Assembly (NCBI GenBank): GCA_020634815.1
Contig: JACKBA010000017.1
Coordinates: 1 to 64,000 of the forward strand
Origin: Caldilineaceae bacterium
Lineage (GTDB): Bacteria; Chloroflexota; Anaerolineae; Caldilineales; Caldilineaceae
DNA length: 64,000 nucleotides
Reading direction: 5' to 3'
In this document: in pieces, positions 44,213-52,772 of the stretch
How positions within the stretch are numbered: the first letter of the stretch is position 1
How the letters are laid out: every line of letters starts with the position of its first letter
Translations under genes and position numbers: made by a program
The notes under the pieces: generated by a model
Database searches by the model: none
Told to the model about the DNA's origin: nothing
What the model saw: only the letters and a program-made list of their open reading frames with translations

Positions 44213-46537
44213 ATGAGAATCTTGCACGCCCGCGCCTGGTTATCAGCAGGAATCCTGGCCCTTGCGCTAGTCTGGCTGGGCATGCTCCTGTTGGCACTGC
44301 CGGCACAGGCGGAGCAGCGCATTGTGCCGGAGCAGACCCCGCGCGGACCCAACGCGCTGCCGGGCATCGTGTTCAATAAGTGGGTGGCGAACAACCCGGC
44401 ATGCAGTACACCGCAATCCGTCCTCGAAGTAGCGGCTGACACCACAGTCTACTTCTGTTATCGGATCACCAACACAAGCGCCGAGACGGTCACCCTCACC
44501 ACGCTGATGGATGACAACGACAGCACGGTAGTGATTTGGTCCACGGAAGGGCGCCGCCCGCTGCCCCCAAGTGGGATGCTGGATTGGTCTGTGCCAGGCG
44601 TCAACCTGATTCGTCCTGTCTCCTTCCGGAACTCGACGAACTCGGTGGCAGCGTGGACGCTCGAATCGGGCGGCAATGCCTACATTGTCGAGTCTGCTCC
44701 CCCGGCAACCATCAACATCGTCCAGCCAAAACTTGCCTCGCAGTTGACGGTCGCCGCCAACACGCCGCTCTGTTCCACAACGACCACCGCCGACGTGCGC
44801 CTGGTCAATAACAACGCGGCCTATGGACATGCGAATTTCTGCTTGACGATCACCAACAACGGCGACATCACGTTGACCGAACACATCGTCAACATCCCGG
44901 TTCTGGGCATCAACAACCAGGTGTTCACGGCAACGCTTACGCCGATCAATTCGGCGGTGGCGGTCAGCCGGTCGCTCGTGATCACCTATGGCAGCCCGCT
45001 GGGATTGGCGTGGACGGCGGCGTTGAGCCGGACCATCATCGAGGCAACCCTTACGGCGCAAGCCGTGGTCACGTCGACGACAGAGAACAAAAACTCGACA
45101 TCGGCCTCTGCCATTGCGACGGTCAACGGGCCGACGACATCCAGCACCGTCCAGCGGTTCTTTGCCGACAAGCCCGATCAGTGCTCCGACGACACTTCCG
45201 CGACCGGCCGCACGGGGGTAACTGTCTACTATTGCGTCGTGATCCGCAATACGAGCGCCGTATCTCCTGAACTGAACCTCGTCCAACTCGTCACGCACGA
45301 GATCTTCGACTCCGCAAGTGGCGGCCGAGCAATCGTGCAGGCGCCCATTGCCGGCGGCGAAAGTCTGACGGTCACCAATTCGTTCCTGGCCGCCAACGGT
45401 CTGCCGCAGATCCTCGGTCCCATCAGCTACAAGCAGGCGGGCACCTTCTCCAGCCAGAGCGTCGTGACGTCGACAAATGCGACGTTTGGTTTCAAGACGT
45501 CGGGCAGTGCGACGACATCGATCGTGGTTTCCGTACCGCCGGAGGATACGGCGACGCCGACAAACACACCGTTGCCGACCTTTACGCCTTTTCCCACGGT
45601 GACGCCGTTCCCGCCGCCACCCATCCCGACCATTCCGCCGACCTTCACGCCAGCGCCGACGTGGACCCCATCGCCGACTGTGGTGATCATCACAACGCCG
45701 GGCGGTCAGCCGCCGACACCCTACCCGCAGATCGGCTCCGGCGGGCTGGTTCAGCCGACAACGAATCCGTTTGTCTCGCCGCTACAGCCGGGCGTGTTCG
45801 ATCCGGCTGCAGCAACGGCGACTGCTGCGGTGCTCTTCGGCCTGGTGCCACCCGCCGATCCATTCGCGGCCACGGCAACCGCCCAGGCGCTCTTCGGCCT
45901 GCCGCCGGCCGATCCATTTGCGGCCACGGCCACTGCCCAGGCGCTCTTCGGCCTGCCGCCGGCCGATCCGTTCGCAGCCACGGCCACTGCCCAGGCGCTC
46001 TTCGGTCTGCCGCCGGCCGATCCGTTCGCAGCCACGGCCACTGCCCAGGCACTCTTTGGCCTGCCGCCGGCCGATCCGTTTGCGGCCACGGCGACCGCCC
46101 AGGCACTCATGGTCCCACTCTCCCCGCTGGAGACGCCGACCCCTGATGCTGTGGCGGTGCTTCCGCCTGGCGTCACGGTAATCACTGTGACGGCAACGTC
46201 CATGGCCGACCTGACTTCCGGGCCGACACAACGTCCCATGGTCGCACTGGCGCCCGAAGCACCCGGCACCGTGGGAACGGTCTTCCGCTCGATCGCCGGT
46301 GGCGCCTTCTGGGCACTGGCCATCATCGGCATGTTGGCCGGCGGTGTGCTGTTCCTACTTCTGGCCGGCGTGCTGGCCGGGTTCAGCATTGCCGGCCCAT
46401 CGCGCAACAAGTACGATCTGGTGGGAGCGCCTCCTGGCGAAGATACGACGCCGTCGCCTCCCGTTGCATCCGCTGCACCGGCAGAGTCCGCATCTGCGCC
46501 GGCCGATGACACAGAATGGCCCGATACATTGCCATGA
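44213..46537 (+). CDS. Large surface protein with 18-residue tandem repeats and C-terminal membrane anchor
   Basis: 774 residues. A signal peptide (about 1-33, ending ALPAQAEQ) leads to about 410 residues of beta-sandwich repeats with paired cysteines (YFCYRITNTSAETVTLT; ANFCLTITNNGDITLTE; VYYCVVIRNTSAVSPELN), which resemble DUF11/CARDB-like modules. A Pro/Thr-rich segment (TPTNTPLPTFTPFPTVTPF) follows, then five ADPFAATATAQALFGLPP repeats, a second spacer, and a C-terminal membrane helix (FWALAIIGMLAGGVLFLLLAGVLAG) with an acidic cytoplasmic tail. It probably spans and projects from the wall. Its stop overlaps the next gene by four bases. Function unknown. Confidence 0.8.
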   Translation: MRILHARAWLSAGILALALVWLGMLLLALPAQAEQRIVPEQTPRGPNALPGIVFNKWVANNPACSTPQSVLEVAADTTVYFCYRITNTSAETVTLTTLMDDNDSTVVIWSTEGRRPLPPSGMLDWSVPGVNLIRPVSFRNSTNSVAAWTLESGGNAYIVESAPPATINIVQPKLASQLTVAANTPLCSTTTTADVRLVNNNAAYGHANFCLTITNNGDITLTEHIVNIPVLGINNQVFTATLTPINSAVAVSRSLVITYGSPLGLAWTAALSRTIIEATLTAQAVVTSTTENKNSTSASAIATVNGPTTSSTVQRFFADKPDQCSDDTSATGRTGVTVYYCVVIRNTSAVSPELNLVQLVTHEIFDSASGGRAIVQAPIAGGESLTVTNSFLAANGLPQILGPISYKQAGTFSSQSVVTSTNATFGFKTSGSATTSIVVSVPPEDTATPTNTPLPTFTPFPTVTPFPPPPIPTIPPTFTPAPTWTPSPTVVIITTPGGQPPTPYPQIGSGGLVQPTTNPFVSPLQPGVFDPAAATATAAVLFGLVPPADPFAATATAQALFGLPPADPFAATATAQALFGLPPADPFAATATAQALFGLPPADPFAATATAQALFGLPPADPFAATATAQALMVPLSPLETPTPDAVAVLPPGVTVITVTATSMADLTSGPTQRPMVALAPEAPGTVGTVFRSIAGGAFWALAIIGMLAGGVLFLLLAGVLAGFSIAGPSRNKYDLVGAPPGEDTTPSPPVASAAPAESASAPADDTEWPDTLP
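45833..46105 (+). repeat. 54-base in-frame tandem repeat
   Basis: One 57-base unit and four 54-base units in a row, all in frame, encode the Ala/Thr-rich 18-residue repeat with ADPF core. Units differ by only a few third-position changes, so recent expansion or frequent recombination is likely. Confidence 0.85.
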
Positions 46538-48096
46538 TCGAGTCTCGACGGCGCCTTGTGCTCATCGTCCTCATCCTGGTTGCCTTTGCCTGGCGCATCT
46601 GGCGGTTGGATTTCCAGAGCCTCTGGCGCGACGAAGTGGATGCCATCTACTTTGCCGTTCGCAACCTGAACGAGACGCTGAGTATGTTTGTTCAGGCAGC
46701 GCAAAACGGCCCGCTCTACTTCCTCAGCTTGCGACCGTGGTTTGCCATCGTCGGCACCAGCGAATACGCGTTGCGCTTTCCCTCAGTGGCGGCAGGTACA
46801 CTCAGCGTGCCGCTGGTGTGGCAGATAGGGCGCCGGCTGTTACCCACGGCCGCCGGCACCCGTGGAACCTTCTGGCTGTCGACGGCGCTGCTGGGCACGG
46901 TCTTTTTCGTGCTCAATCCTTACCAGGTCTGGTATGGCCAGGAAGGGAAGATGTACGCCACCGTCACCTGCCTGGCGTTGCTGGCAAGCTTGCTGTGGCT
47001 GCGCGGAATCGATGAGGGCGGCTGGCAGACCTGGCTGGCCTATCTCGCCGTCGTGAGCGTGGCGATGTATGTGCATCTGCTCATGGTGCTGCTGATCCCG
47101 TTTCACCTGGTTTGGTTTGCGCTGGCATGGCCGGCGTCACGCGCTCACTGGCGCGGCTACGGGCTTGCCGTCGCCGGTCTCACCCTGCCATATCTGCCGA
47201 TGGTCTGGTGGCACTGGATGCTGCTGACGTCGCCGGAGAAACTGTCGGGGTTCAACTTTACACCGCTGCCGGCAATGTTGAGCGGGTTGGCGTTGAGCCA
47301 TGCGCGTGGATTTATCACGGCGGTTGACCTCCTCTGGTTGGCGCCGGCCTTCTTTCTTTTTGGCGCCGGTGTTCTTTTTGGCGTCAGTGCGATCGACAGG
47401 CAGCGCAACGAGGGTGGCATCACGCTGCCGTCGTGGCGGCGTTACGTGATGTTGCTGGCCTGGTTGCTCTTGCCCGTCCTCTTTATCTATCTGTTGAGCC
47501 TTCGCCAGCCCGTCTTTACGGAGCGCTACATCATCTGGATCGGCCCTGCCGCCCTATTTTTCATGGCGTTGGGGCTGCGCGTGCTGGTCGACAATAGCGG
47601 GCGCATTGCCTGGCCACTCGCTGTAATATTCCTGATCTATGTGGCGGGTCTGTGGGGCTGGCTGGTATGGCAGCAGAAGGTGCAGGTCATCAAGTACGAT
47701 CTGCGCACCGCCATGCAATATGTCGACAATCGCCGCTCGCCCGACGAGTTGCTCATCCTCCAGATTCCCCATCAGGAATGGGCATACCGCTACTACACAA
47801 GCGATTTCGGGCCGGACCCATTTGCCGGTAGCGACGAGCGGCTCGGCCGGTGGGTAGGTGGACCCTACACGAATTGGGGTCGCACCGACGACGTCGAACG
47901 CGCGGAGGTCGACACCTATCTGCGCAACGTGACGGCCGGCGCCGGCGATGTCTGGGTGCTGCTCAGCGAGGCCACCATGTGGGATCAGCGGCGGCTCATG
48001 GATGAATGGCTGGCAGCACACGGTACGCTCGAGGAAGAGAAGCCATTTGCCGGCGTCACGGTGCGCCGGTATGAGATGCACGACTCGAATCAATAG
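46534..48096 (+). CDS. Polytopic membrane glycosyltransferase (GT39/ArnT-like)
   Basis: 520 residues from ATG 46534 (ATGA overlap with the surface-protein gene; an ATG at 46516 is possible). About ten membrane helices. The first extracytoplasmic loop contains WRLDFQSLWRDEVDAIYFAVRNL, with the Asp-Glu pair characteristic of dolichyl/undecaprenyl-phosphate-sugar dependent GT-C enzymes, then NGPLYFLSLRPW and SEYALRFPSV. The C-terminal 130 residues are a soluble extracytoplasmic domain. Such enzymes move a sugar from a lipid carrier to a protein or glycan outside. Coupling to the surface-protein gene suggests that protein could be a target. Confidence 0.82.
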   Translation: MIESRRRLVLIVLILVAFAWRIWRLDFQSLWRDEVDAIYFAVRNLNETLSMFVQAAQNGPLYFLSLRPWFAIVGTSEYALRFPSVAAGTLSVPLVWQIGRRLLPTAAGTRGTFWLSTALLGTVFFVLNPYQVWYGQEGKMYATVTCLALLASLLWLRGIDEGGWQTWLAYLAVVSVAMYVHLLMVLLIPFHLVWFALAWPASRAHWRGYGLAVAGLTLPYLPMVWWHWMLLTSPEKLSGFNFTPLPAMLSGLALSHARGFITAVDLLWLAPAFFLFGAGVLFGVSAIDRQRNEGGITLPSWRRYVMLLAWLLLPVLFIYLLSLRQPVFTERYIIWIGPAALFFMALGLRVLVDNSGRIAWPLAVIFLIYVAGLWGWLVWQQKVQVIKYDLRTAMQYVDNRRSPDELLILQIPHQEWAYRYYTSDFGPDPFAGSDERLGRWVGGPYTNWGRTDDVERAEVDTYLRNVTAGAGDVWVLLSEATMWDQRRLMDEWLAAHGTLEEEKPFAGVTVRRYEMHDSNQ

Positions 48097-48126
48097 TCTG
48101 GCCGCCTGGCCAGAAGGAAGATGAAA

Positions 48127-49002
48127 ATGTCACTGGTCAACGACAGGGTTCTAAATCGTCGGCGTGCCTGGGATGAGCCCCCGCGCCCGCATGCGGTCGG
48201 TCTGGTATTGGGTGGCGGAGCAGCGCGAGGGATTGCCCACGTAGGCGCGCTACAGGCGCTCGAGGAGCAGGAGATCTTCCCGGATGTCATCGTTGGTACC
48301 AGTGTGGGCGCATTGGTCGGCGGCCTGTATGCGGCCGGCGTATCGGCGGCACGGCTGCGCGCCCTGATCCCCACGATCTCCTGGTTTGACCTGGTGAGCT
48401 TGAAGATGCCGGGCATCAACCTCACCGATATTGCCAAGAGCCTGCCGCTGGGCTTGCTCGACCTCGACAAGATGATCCCGTGGATCAACTCGTTGGTTGG
48501 CAGTCCGGTCGCAATTGAGGAACTCAATCTTCCATTTGCGGCGATTGGCACGGATCTGCTGACCGGGGAAATCGTTGTCATGAACAAAGGGCCGCTTGCG
48601 CCTGCAATCCGGGCAAGTTGCGGTGTTCCCGGCGTCTTTACGCCGTACCGTCGAAACGGGCGGCTGCTGGTAGATGGCGTCGTCGCCAACAACCTGCCGG
48701 TCAACGTGGCACAGGATCTGGGCGCCGACTATGTGATTGCGGTGGACTTGCTGCCAATGAATGCGGGGCAGGAAATGGAACGCCAGGCCGAGCCGCGCAA
48801 TCTGGCCGAGGTTGCCATGACTGCGCTCTTCATGCTGGCGCGCGCAACGCAGATCGAACAGGCACTGGCCGACGTGGTCATTTCGCCCGCAGTCGCACAC
48901 ATCAACCTCGCCGATCTCACGGCCAGCGAGGCGCTACTTGATGCGGGTTACAAGGCGATGGTCAGAGAAATTTCGCGGATCAAAGCCGACCTGATGCGTT
49001 GA
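48127..49002 (+). CDS. Patatin-like phospholipase
   Basis: 291 residues from ATG 48127, chosen over ATG 48121 because AAGGAAG then has proper spacing. Patatin motifs are complete: oxyanion loop GGGAARG near 32, nucleophile GTSVGAL near 60 (G-x-S-x-G), and the catalytic Asp in LLVDGVVANNLPV near 180, where DG-[GA] is usually seen and Val stands instead. RssA-type bacterial patatins are close in layout. It presumably hydrolyses acyl chains from membrane lipids. It follows the glycosyltransferase by 30 bases on the same strand. Confidence 0.87.
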   Translation: MSLVNDRVLNRRRAWDEPPRPHAVGLVLGGGAARGIAHVGALQALEEQEIFPDVIVGTSVGALVGGLYAAGVSAARLRALIPTISWFDLVSLKMPGINLTDIAKSLPLGLLDLDKMIPWINSLVGSPVAIEELNLPFAAIGTDLLTGEIVVMNKGPLAPAIRASCGVPGVFTPYRRNGRLLVDGVVANNLPVNVAQDLGADYVIAVDLLPMNAGQEMERQAEPRNLAEVAMTALFMLARATQIEQALADVVISPAVAHINLADLTASEALLDAGYKAMVREISRIKADLMR

Positions 49003-49022
49003 GCGACGGAGCGAAGCTGCCG

Positions 49023-49373
49023 TCACTCGACCGACAAGACGAGCTGATCGCCGACCTGTGTCTGGGAACGGTCGATGGTCCCCACAGGCGCCTCGATCAC
49101 ATACTGGCTGTTCCGATAGATTTTGCCGACGCTCCACGGTTTCATCGCCCGATCGAGTGCGACCACCGTATGCTGTTTGTCAACATAGACAACGTCGATC
49201 GGGATCGACATGAACATGCAATGGACGCCACGGCATGGGTCGATGACAAGTCCGTCGCCCTGGGGTAAGTCGCGCACGCCGATCAGGCCGCGAAGGCGGG
49301 TCCAACTGTTGTCGGCCATGCGGCCCCGTTCTACGACTTCCGTGTTGCGGCTCTGGTTCAGAATTCTCACCAT
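49023..49373 (-). CDS. DUF192 protein at the end of the Tad pilus locus
   Basis: 116 residues from ATG 49373, with AAAGGAG upstream. The DUF192 fold is visible as ADNSWTRLRGLIGVRDLPQGDGLVI, CRGVHCMFMSIPIDVVYVDK, VVALDRAMKPWSVGKIY and the C-terminal QVGDQLVL. The function of DUF192 is unknown; these genes are often found next to tad loci, as here. It lies 57 bases after the prepilin peptidase gene on the same strand. The start at 49376 would leave the ribosome binding site too close. Confidence 0.85.
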   Translation of the reverse strand: MVRILNQSRNTEVVERGRMADNSWTRLRGLIGVRDLPQGDGLVIDPCRGVHCMFMSIPIDVVYVDKQHTVVALDRAMKPWSVGKIYRNSQYVIEAPVGTIDRSQTQVGDQLVLSVE

Positions 49374-49429
49374 CATTTCTCCTTTGTTTGACAGGCTCGG
49401 CTCAAGTTTCTTGGCTCCGGGTTGTATGG

Positions 49430-50146
49430 CTACCCGCCCAATGTCCACAACGTTATCATAGCGCCGGCCGCAAGATATGGGGCGTAGGCGATGGCCGTCT
49501 TGCGCGTAGCGCGACGGCTGGCCAGCAAAACCAACGCACCGACGGCGCCAAGAATGGCACCAACTGCCAGAGCAGTCAACACGCCTGGGTAACCGACCAT
49601 CATCCCGATGACACCGACGAGTTTCACATCGCCCATGCCCAACGCGCCGCGCCCGATAATTGCCAGCAACAGAAACACCCCAAAACCGACTGCCCCACCC
49701 AGCAGCATATCTAGTGGTTGAGGGACACCGGGCAGTAAGCTCAAACCGGCAACCACGATTGCCGCCGGCGCCAACATGATGTTGAGCACACGATGGTGCT
49801 CGAAATCGATCACCGTCACAGCAAGCAGAAACAGGCCGTACAGCCAGGCAATTGCAAGGGTTGGCGTCGCTCCCCAGTGTACAGCCATCAGCACGAACAA
49901 GCCGATGCTGACTATCTCAACAGTAGGCGAGCGCCTGCCCAGCCTTTCATGGCAGTGCGGACAGATGCCGCGGCGAAAGAAATACCAGGGCAGCGTCCAG
50001 TGGTGGGCAAGTGAACGCGTCGCCGATTCGACAGCAGGCTTTTCCTGACGATCGCGAATCCTGGGAAGGATGTCGGCGGCCCAGTTCACCAGGCCGCCGC
50101 CAATCCAACCGCTGAGTATTGCTGAAAGAACCAAACCAAAGTTCAT
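49430..50146 (-). CDS. Type IV/Tad prepilin peptidase
   Basis: 238 residues from ATG 50146, which overlaps the TadG-like gene by ATGA. Aspartic protease of the prepilin type: catalytic Asp residues in AVTVIDFEHH (about 125) and ALGMGDVKLVG (about 182). An N-terminal cytoplasmic part contains CPHCHERLGRRSPTVE, a single CxxC and the start of the PilD-type methylase domain, with the second CxxC of PilD missing. Six to eight membrane helices. It should cleave the Flp pilins and TadE-like proteins at their conserved Gly before the EY motif. Confidence 0.9.
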   Translation of the reverse strand: MNFGLVLSAILSGWIGGGLVNWAADILPRIRDRQEKPAVESATRSLAHHWTLPWYFFRRGICPHCHERLGRRSPTVEIVSIGLFVLMAVHWGATPTLAIAWLYGLFLLAVTVIDFEHHRVLNIMLAPAAIVVAGLSLLPGVPQPLDMLLGGAVGFGVFLLLAIIGRGALGMGDVKLVGVIGMMVGYPGVLTALAVGAILGAVGALVLLASRRATRKTAIAYAPYLAAGAMITLWTLGG

Positions 50147-51252
50147 GGCACCAGGCTTGCGGCACGCAGTTCCCAAGGTTCGGCAGGCTGCCCGGACGTC
50201 GTGCCGCAGAAGGTCATGCAGTTGCCGCTGCAATCCTTGGTGGCCAGGATTGCCTTGCTCGTAATCTTCTTGTATGTCTTCGGCATACCCGGCTTCGGGT
50301 TGAGCGTGAAGTTCTGCACCCAACCGGTGACCGTTACGCAGCCGAAGCGCGTTACGTAGAAGGTCGCGGCTTCCTTGCCGGTGCAGTGATTTCCGGCGCT
50401 ACAGTTGATGCTGGTAAAGAGCGGCACGTTGACTGTCTCACCTGCCCGGGCATTGACGTCGTCCTTGACGCCGGCCTTGATACCACGCAGGCCGGGCAAG
50501 CAGGCAGGCAGCGAAATCCGACCGCCGTAGTCGCTGCGGAGGCGGCACGCCAACTCGCTGGCGCCACAGCCGTTCGAATCACAACTGTCGAAGAAGACCC
50601 CTTGCTGGAAGGCCGTTTCCGGGAAATCCATCCAGCCACGCGCGATACTTGTGACGATGACAAAGTCGTTTGACCCGTCGTCGTCCAGGTCGCAGTCATA
50701 GCAGTCGCATACATCACGCGGTACACCACCGATCGTGCATACGGCATCCGTACCATCAAAATCCGCATCCCAGATCACAACCGATTGGCCACACTGCACA
50801 CCCTCGTAGAGCGCATATTCGAGCGCAACCGGCCATAGCCCACAAGCTGATGAGGCAGCGCCACATGCGGAGCGTGCCGTCGCGCCGACGTTGACCTCAT
50901 TCCAACCCAGGATTCTGGCAAGTAGCGTCTCAGCCGGCCGCTGTGCTGTCACCGTAACCCGGTTGTCCTCGATCGAGATATCGCTCAAGGAAATATCGAC
51001 GCTGCTCATCCCATTGCGCGAGAGGTAGTTACGGGCAGAGTTGAGCGCCGTGGCCTCGCTGCGGTTCAGGCAGAGGTCGCGCGCGGCGGCCAGTGCGCTG
51101 GCATCGGCCGCATTCTGCAACAGGCGCCGCTCCGAATAGACGTTACCAGCCTCAATTGCGAGCGCAACAAAAGCAAGAACGGCCATGAACATGAGGGCGA
51201 ACTGAATCAGAACCTGTCCATGCTCGTTGCGCAGATGGGTTTGCGTGTTCAT
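50143..51252 (-). CDS. TadG-like pilus assembly protein, Cys-rich
   Basis: 369 residues. The N-terminus EHGQVLIQFALMFMAVLAFVALAIEAGNVYSERRLLQNAADASALAAAR is the Tad/TadG membrane segment with the typical LQNAADAAALA-type helix after it. The remaining 280 residues are extracytoplasmic and carry about 24 cysteines (for example DCYDCDLDDDG, SCDSNGCGASELAC), suggesting many disulfides in the exported domain. It overlaps the upstream TadE gene by ATGA and the prepilin peptidase gene by ATGA. It probably sits at or near the pilus tip or base; this is inference from family. Confidence 0.85.
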   Translation of the reverse strand: MNTQTHLRNEHGQVLIQFALMFMAVLAFVALAIEAGNVYSERRLLQNAADASALAAARDLCLNRSEATALNSARNYLSRNGMSSVDISLSDISIEDNRVTVTAQRPAETLLARILGWNEVNVGATARSACGAASSACGLWPVALEYALYEGVQCGQSVVIWDADFDGTDAVCTIGGVPRDVCDCYDCDLDDDGSNDFVIVTSIARGWMDFPETAFQQGVFFDSCDSNGCGASELACRLRSDYGGRISLPACLPGLRGIKAGVKDDVNARAGETVNVPLFTSINCSAGNHCTGKEAATFYVTRFGCVTVTGWVQNFTLNPKPGMPKTYKKITSKAILATKDCSGNCMTFCGTTSGQPAEPWELRAASLVP

Positions 51253-51764
51253 GATCCACTCTGTGAAATGTCTGTTCCGTAGTACACCATGCTGGTCGAG
51301 GCGCTGATCGGGATGGTGTCAACTCCGATCAGTTCGCCGAACTGCGACTCGTAGCGAATGCGGACCTGGACATCAACGGGTGAACCTTCCGTGGGGCACC
51401 CTGACGCCGGATCGGGCGAGAGGATCACATCCTGGTCGCGTACGTTGATGCGGCCGCCGCCTGCTTCGGTCACAACAGCGTCGATGATTGCGTTGCGCAA
51501 GGCGAGCCGGTTGCTCCCGGTGCAGGGAAGTCGTGAGTAGAGTCGCGCTCCCTCGCGAGAAGAATTCAGAACGACGCCGTAATGTTGGTAGGCGTAGCCC
51601 AGATCGACCGCTCCCACGACGAACGACAACATGATCATGATAACAAGCCCTAACTCGATGATGCTCGAGCCGCGTTCTTCACGCCACAAGCGCGGGAGGT
51701 GGCGTCGCAGAACACGTCCCTTACTCGAGCGTAACCCTGTCATCAATAAGTCTATCGCGTACAT
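51249..51764 (-). CDS. TadE-like minor pilin
   Basis: 171 residues from ATG 51764, with AAGAGGTG upstream. ERGSSIIELGLVIMIMLSFVVGAVDLGYAY is the TadE membrane/prepilin segment (Gly before SSIIEL, with Glu five residues later), followed by NSSREGARLYSRL, the standard TadE NxxREGAR helix. Its start lies 44 bases inside the DnaB-like gene upstream, an unusually long overlap for this locus. A shorter start at 51743 still overlaps. Confidence 0.85.
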   Translation of the reverse strand: MYAIDLLMTGLRSSKGRVLRRHLPRLWREERGSSIIELGLVIMIMLSFVVGAVDLGYAYQHYGVVLNSSREGARLYSRLPCTGSNRLALRNAIIDAVVTEAGGGRINVRDQDVILSPDPASGCPTEGSPVDVQVRIRYESQFGELIGVDTIPISASTSMVYYGTDISQSGS

Positions 51765-52767
51765 AGTCACCTCTTGGTTCGATACAAAAATGAGCGGCAT
51801 CCAGATGAAACTCCAAATCCACACCGCTGCGGCCCGATCGATTCTTCTCTACGCTGAACACCACCCAGTTGTGCATGCTCTGCGCCTGGATTGGGTTGTA
51901 GATGATATGCTCACGCGACACGACTGAGAACTTGTTGTTGATGACGATTCCGACATCGGCCTCGTATTGGATGGCCGAACTGCCGCGCATATCATACAGC
52001 CGAACCCTTCTAGATTGTAAACCACTTCGGTCAGCCGCGACTATGGCCAAAATACGGATTCCTGCGCTCAAAGCTAGTTCTTTTAGCCCTTGTGTGATGC
52101 GCGTGGTGATCTCTGACTCTTGGAGAAGACCAGGTGCGTCAAACGGGATCTTCTGTAGATAGTCGACGACGAGAAAGAATGGCACTCCAGACGCCAGCCG
52201 GTGCAAAACCCACGAACGAATCTGGTCCAGGGTCGTCATGGTTCCGCTGGCTTTTGCCAGCGTCAGCCGGCTGGCATATCGTTCTAGCGCGGCAACCACA
52301 TCTGCATACAGGTTGTGTTCGCGCAGTTCGTCCAGGAGACCGTGATGGGCGGGCGCTTCGGCGACGATCTGATGCAGGCGACGTAGGGTGAGGGCGGCGT
52401 CGCCGTGGCCGAGCAAGGCACTTTCCATGCAGAGCAGGCGCATGAGGAGGTGCCAGCGGTCATGTTCGTAGCAGACGTACATGACGTTGGAATTGCGCTG
52501 CATCAGGGCGATATTGCGTGCCAACTGAAGCGAAAAGATGGTCTTGCCGACGCCGGATGGGCCGCCAAGAACGACGAGGTCGCCGGGTCGCAGCCCACCA
52601 TTGAGGACATCATCCAAGGGAGAAAAGCCGGTCGGAAATGCCCTGAAGTGATCGACATCACCGTGGGCGACCTGCTCGTCGGCAGTCGCCATCACATCCG
52701 CTACGGTGGAAACGCCCGTCAGTTCGTTGTACTGAACCGTTTCTGATGGAAGGATGGCGACTGTCAT
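51721..52767 (-). CDS. DnaB-helicase-like RecA-fold ATPase in the pilus locus
   Basis: 348 residues with a single RecA-type core. TGFSPLDDVLNGGLRPGDLVVLGG leads to the P-loop GGPSGVGKT (68-76). VMYVCYEHDRWHLLMRLLCME carries a catalytic Glu, FFLVVDYLQKIPF is a Walker B of the DnaB type (VDYLQ), and SSAIQYEADVGIVI plus VEKNRSGRSGVDLEF are the DnaB C-terminal DNA-binding and R-finger-like motifs. The N-terminal DnaB domain is absent. Five bases separate it from cpaF, so it belongs to the pilus operon. Such a gene is not a standard tad component. It might act on DNA uptake or be a scaffold; unknown. Confidence 0.83.
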   Translation of the reverse strand: MTVAILPSETVQYNELTGVSTVADVMATADEQVAHGDVDHFRAFPTGFSPLDDVLNGGLRPGDLVVLGGPSGVGKTIFSLQLARNIALMQRNSNVMYVCYEHDRWHLLMRLLCMESALLGHGDAALTLRRLHQIVAEAPAHHGLLDELREHNLYADVVAALERYASRLTLAKASGTMTTLDQIRSWVLHRLASGVPFFLVVDYLQKIPFDAPGLLQESEITTRITQGLKELALSAGIRILAIVAADRSGLQSRRVRLYDMRGSSAIQYEADVGIVINNKFSVVSREHIIYNPIQAQSMHNWVVFSVEKNRSGRSGVDLEFHLDAAHFCIEPRGDYVRDRLIDDRVTLE

Positions 52768-52772
52768 AGCGG

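Noticed and set aside
43090..44445. 451-codon minus-strand open frame opposite birA
   Set aside because: It lies antisense to biotin ligase and crosses the palindromic gap; no recognisable motif and no ribosome binding site.
51721..52767. A second KaiC-like protein
   Set aside because: It has one RecA core with DnaB-type Walker B and DNA-binding motifs and no phosphorylation loop, so it is closer to the DnaB C-terminal domain than to KaiC.
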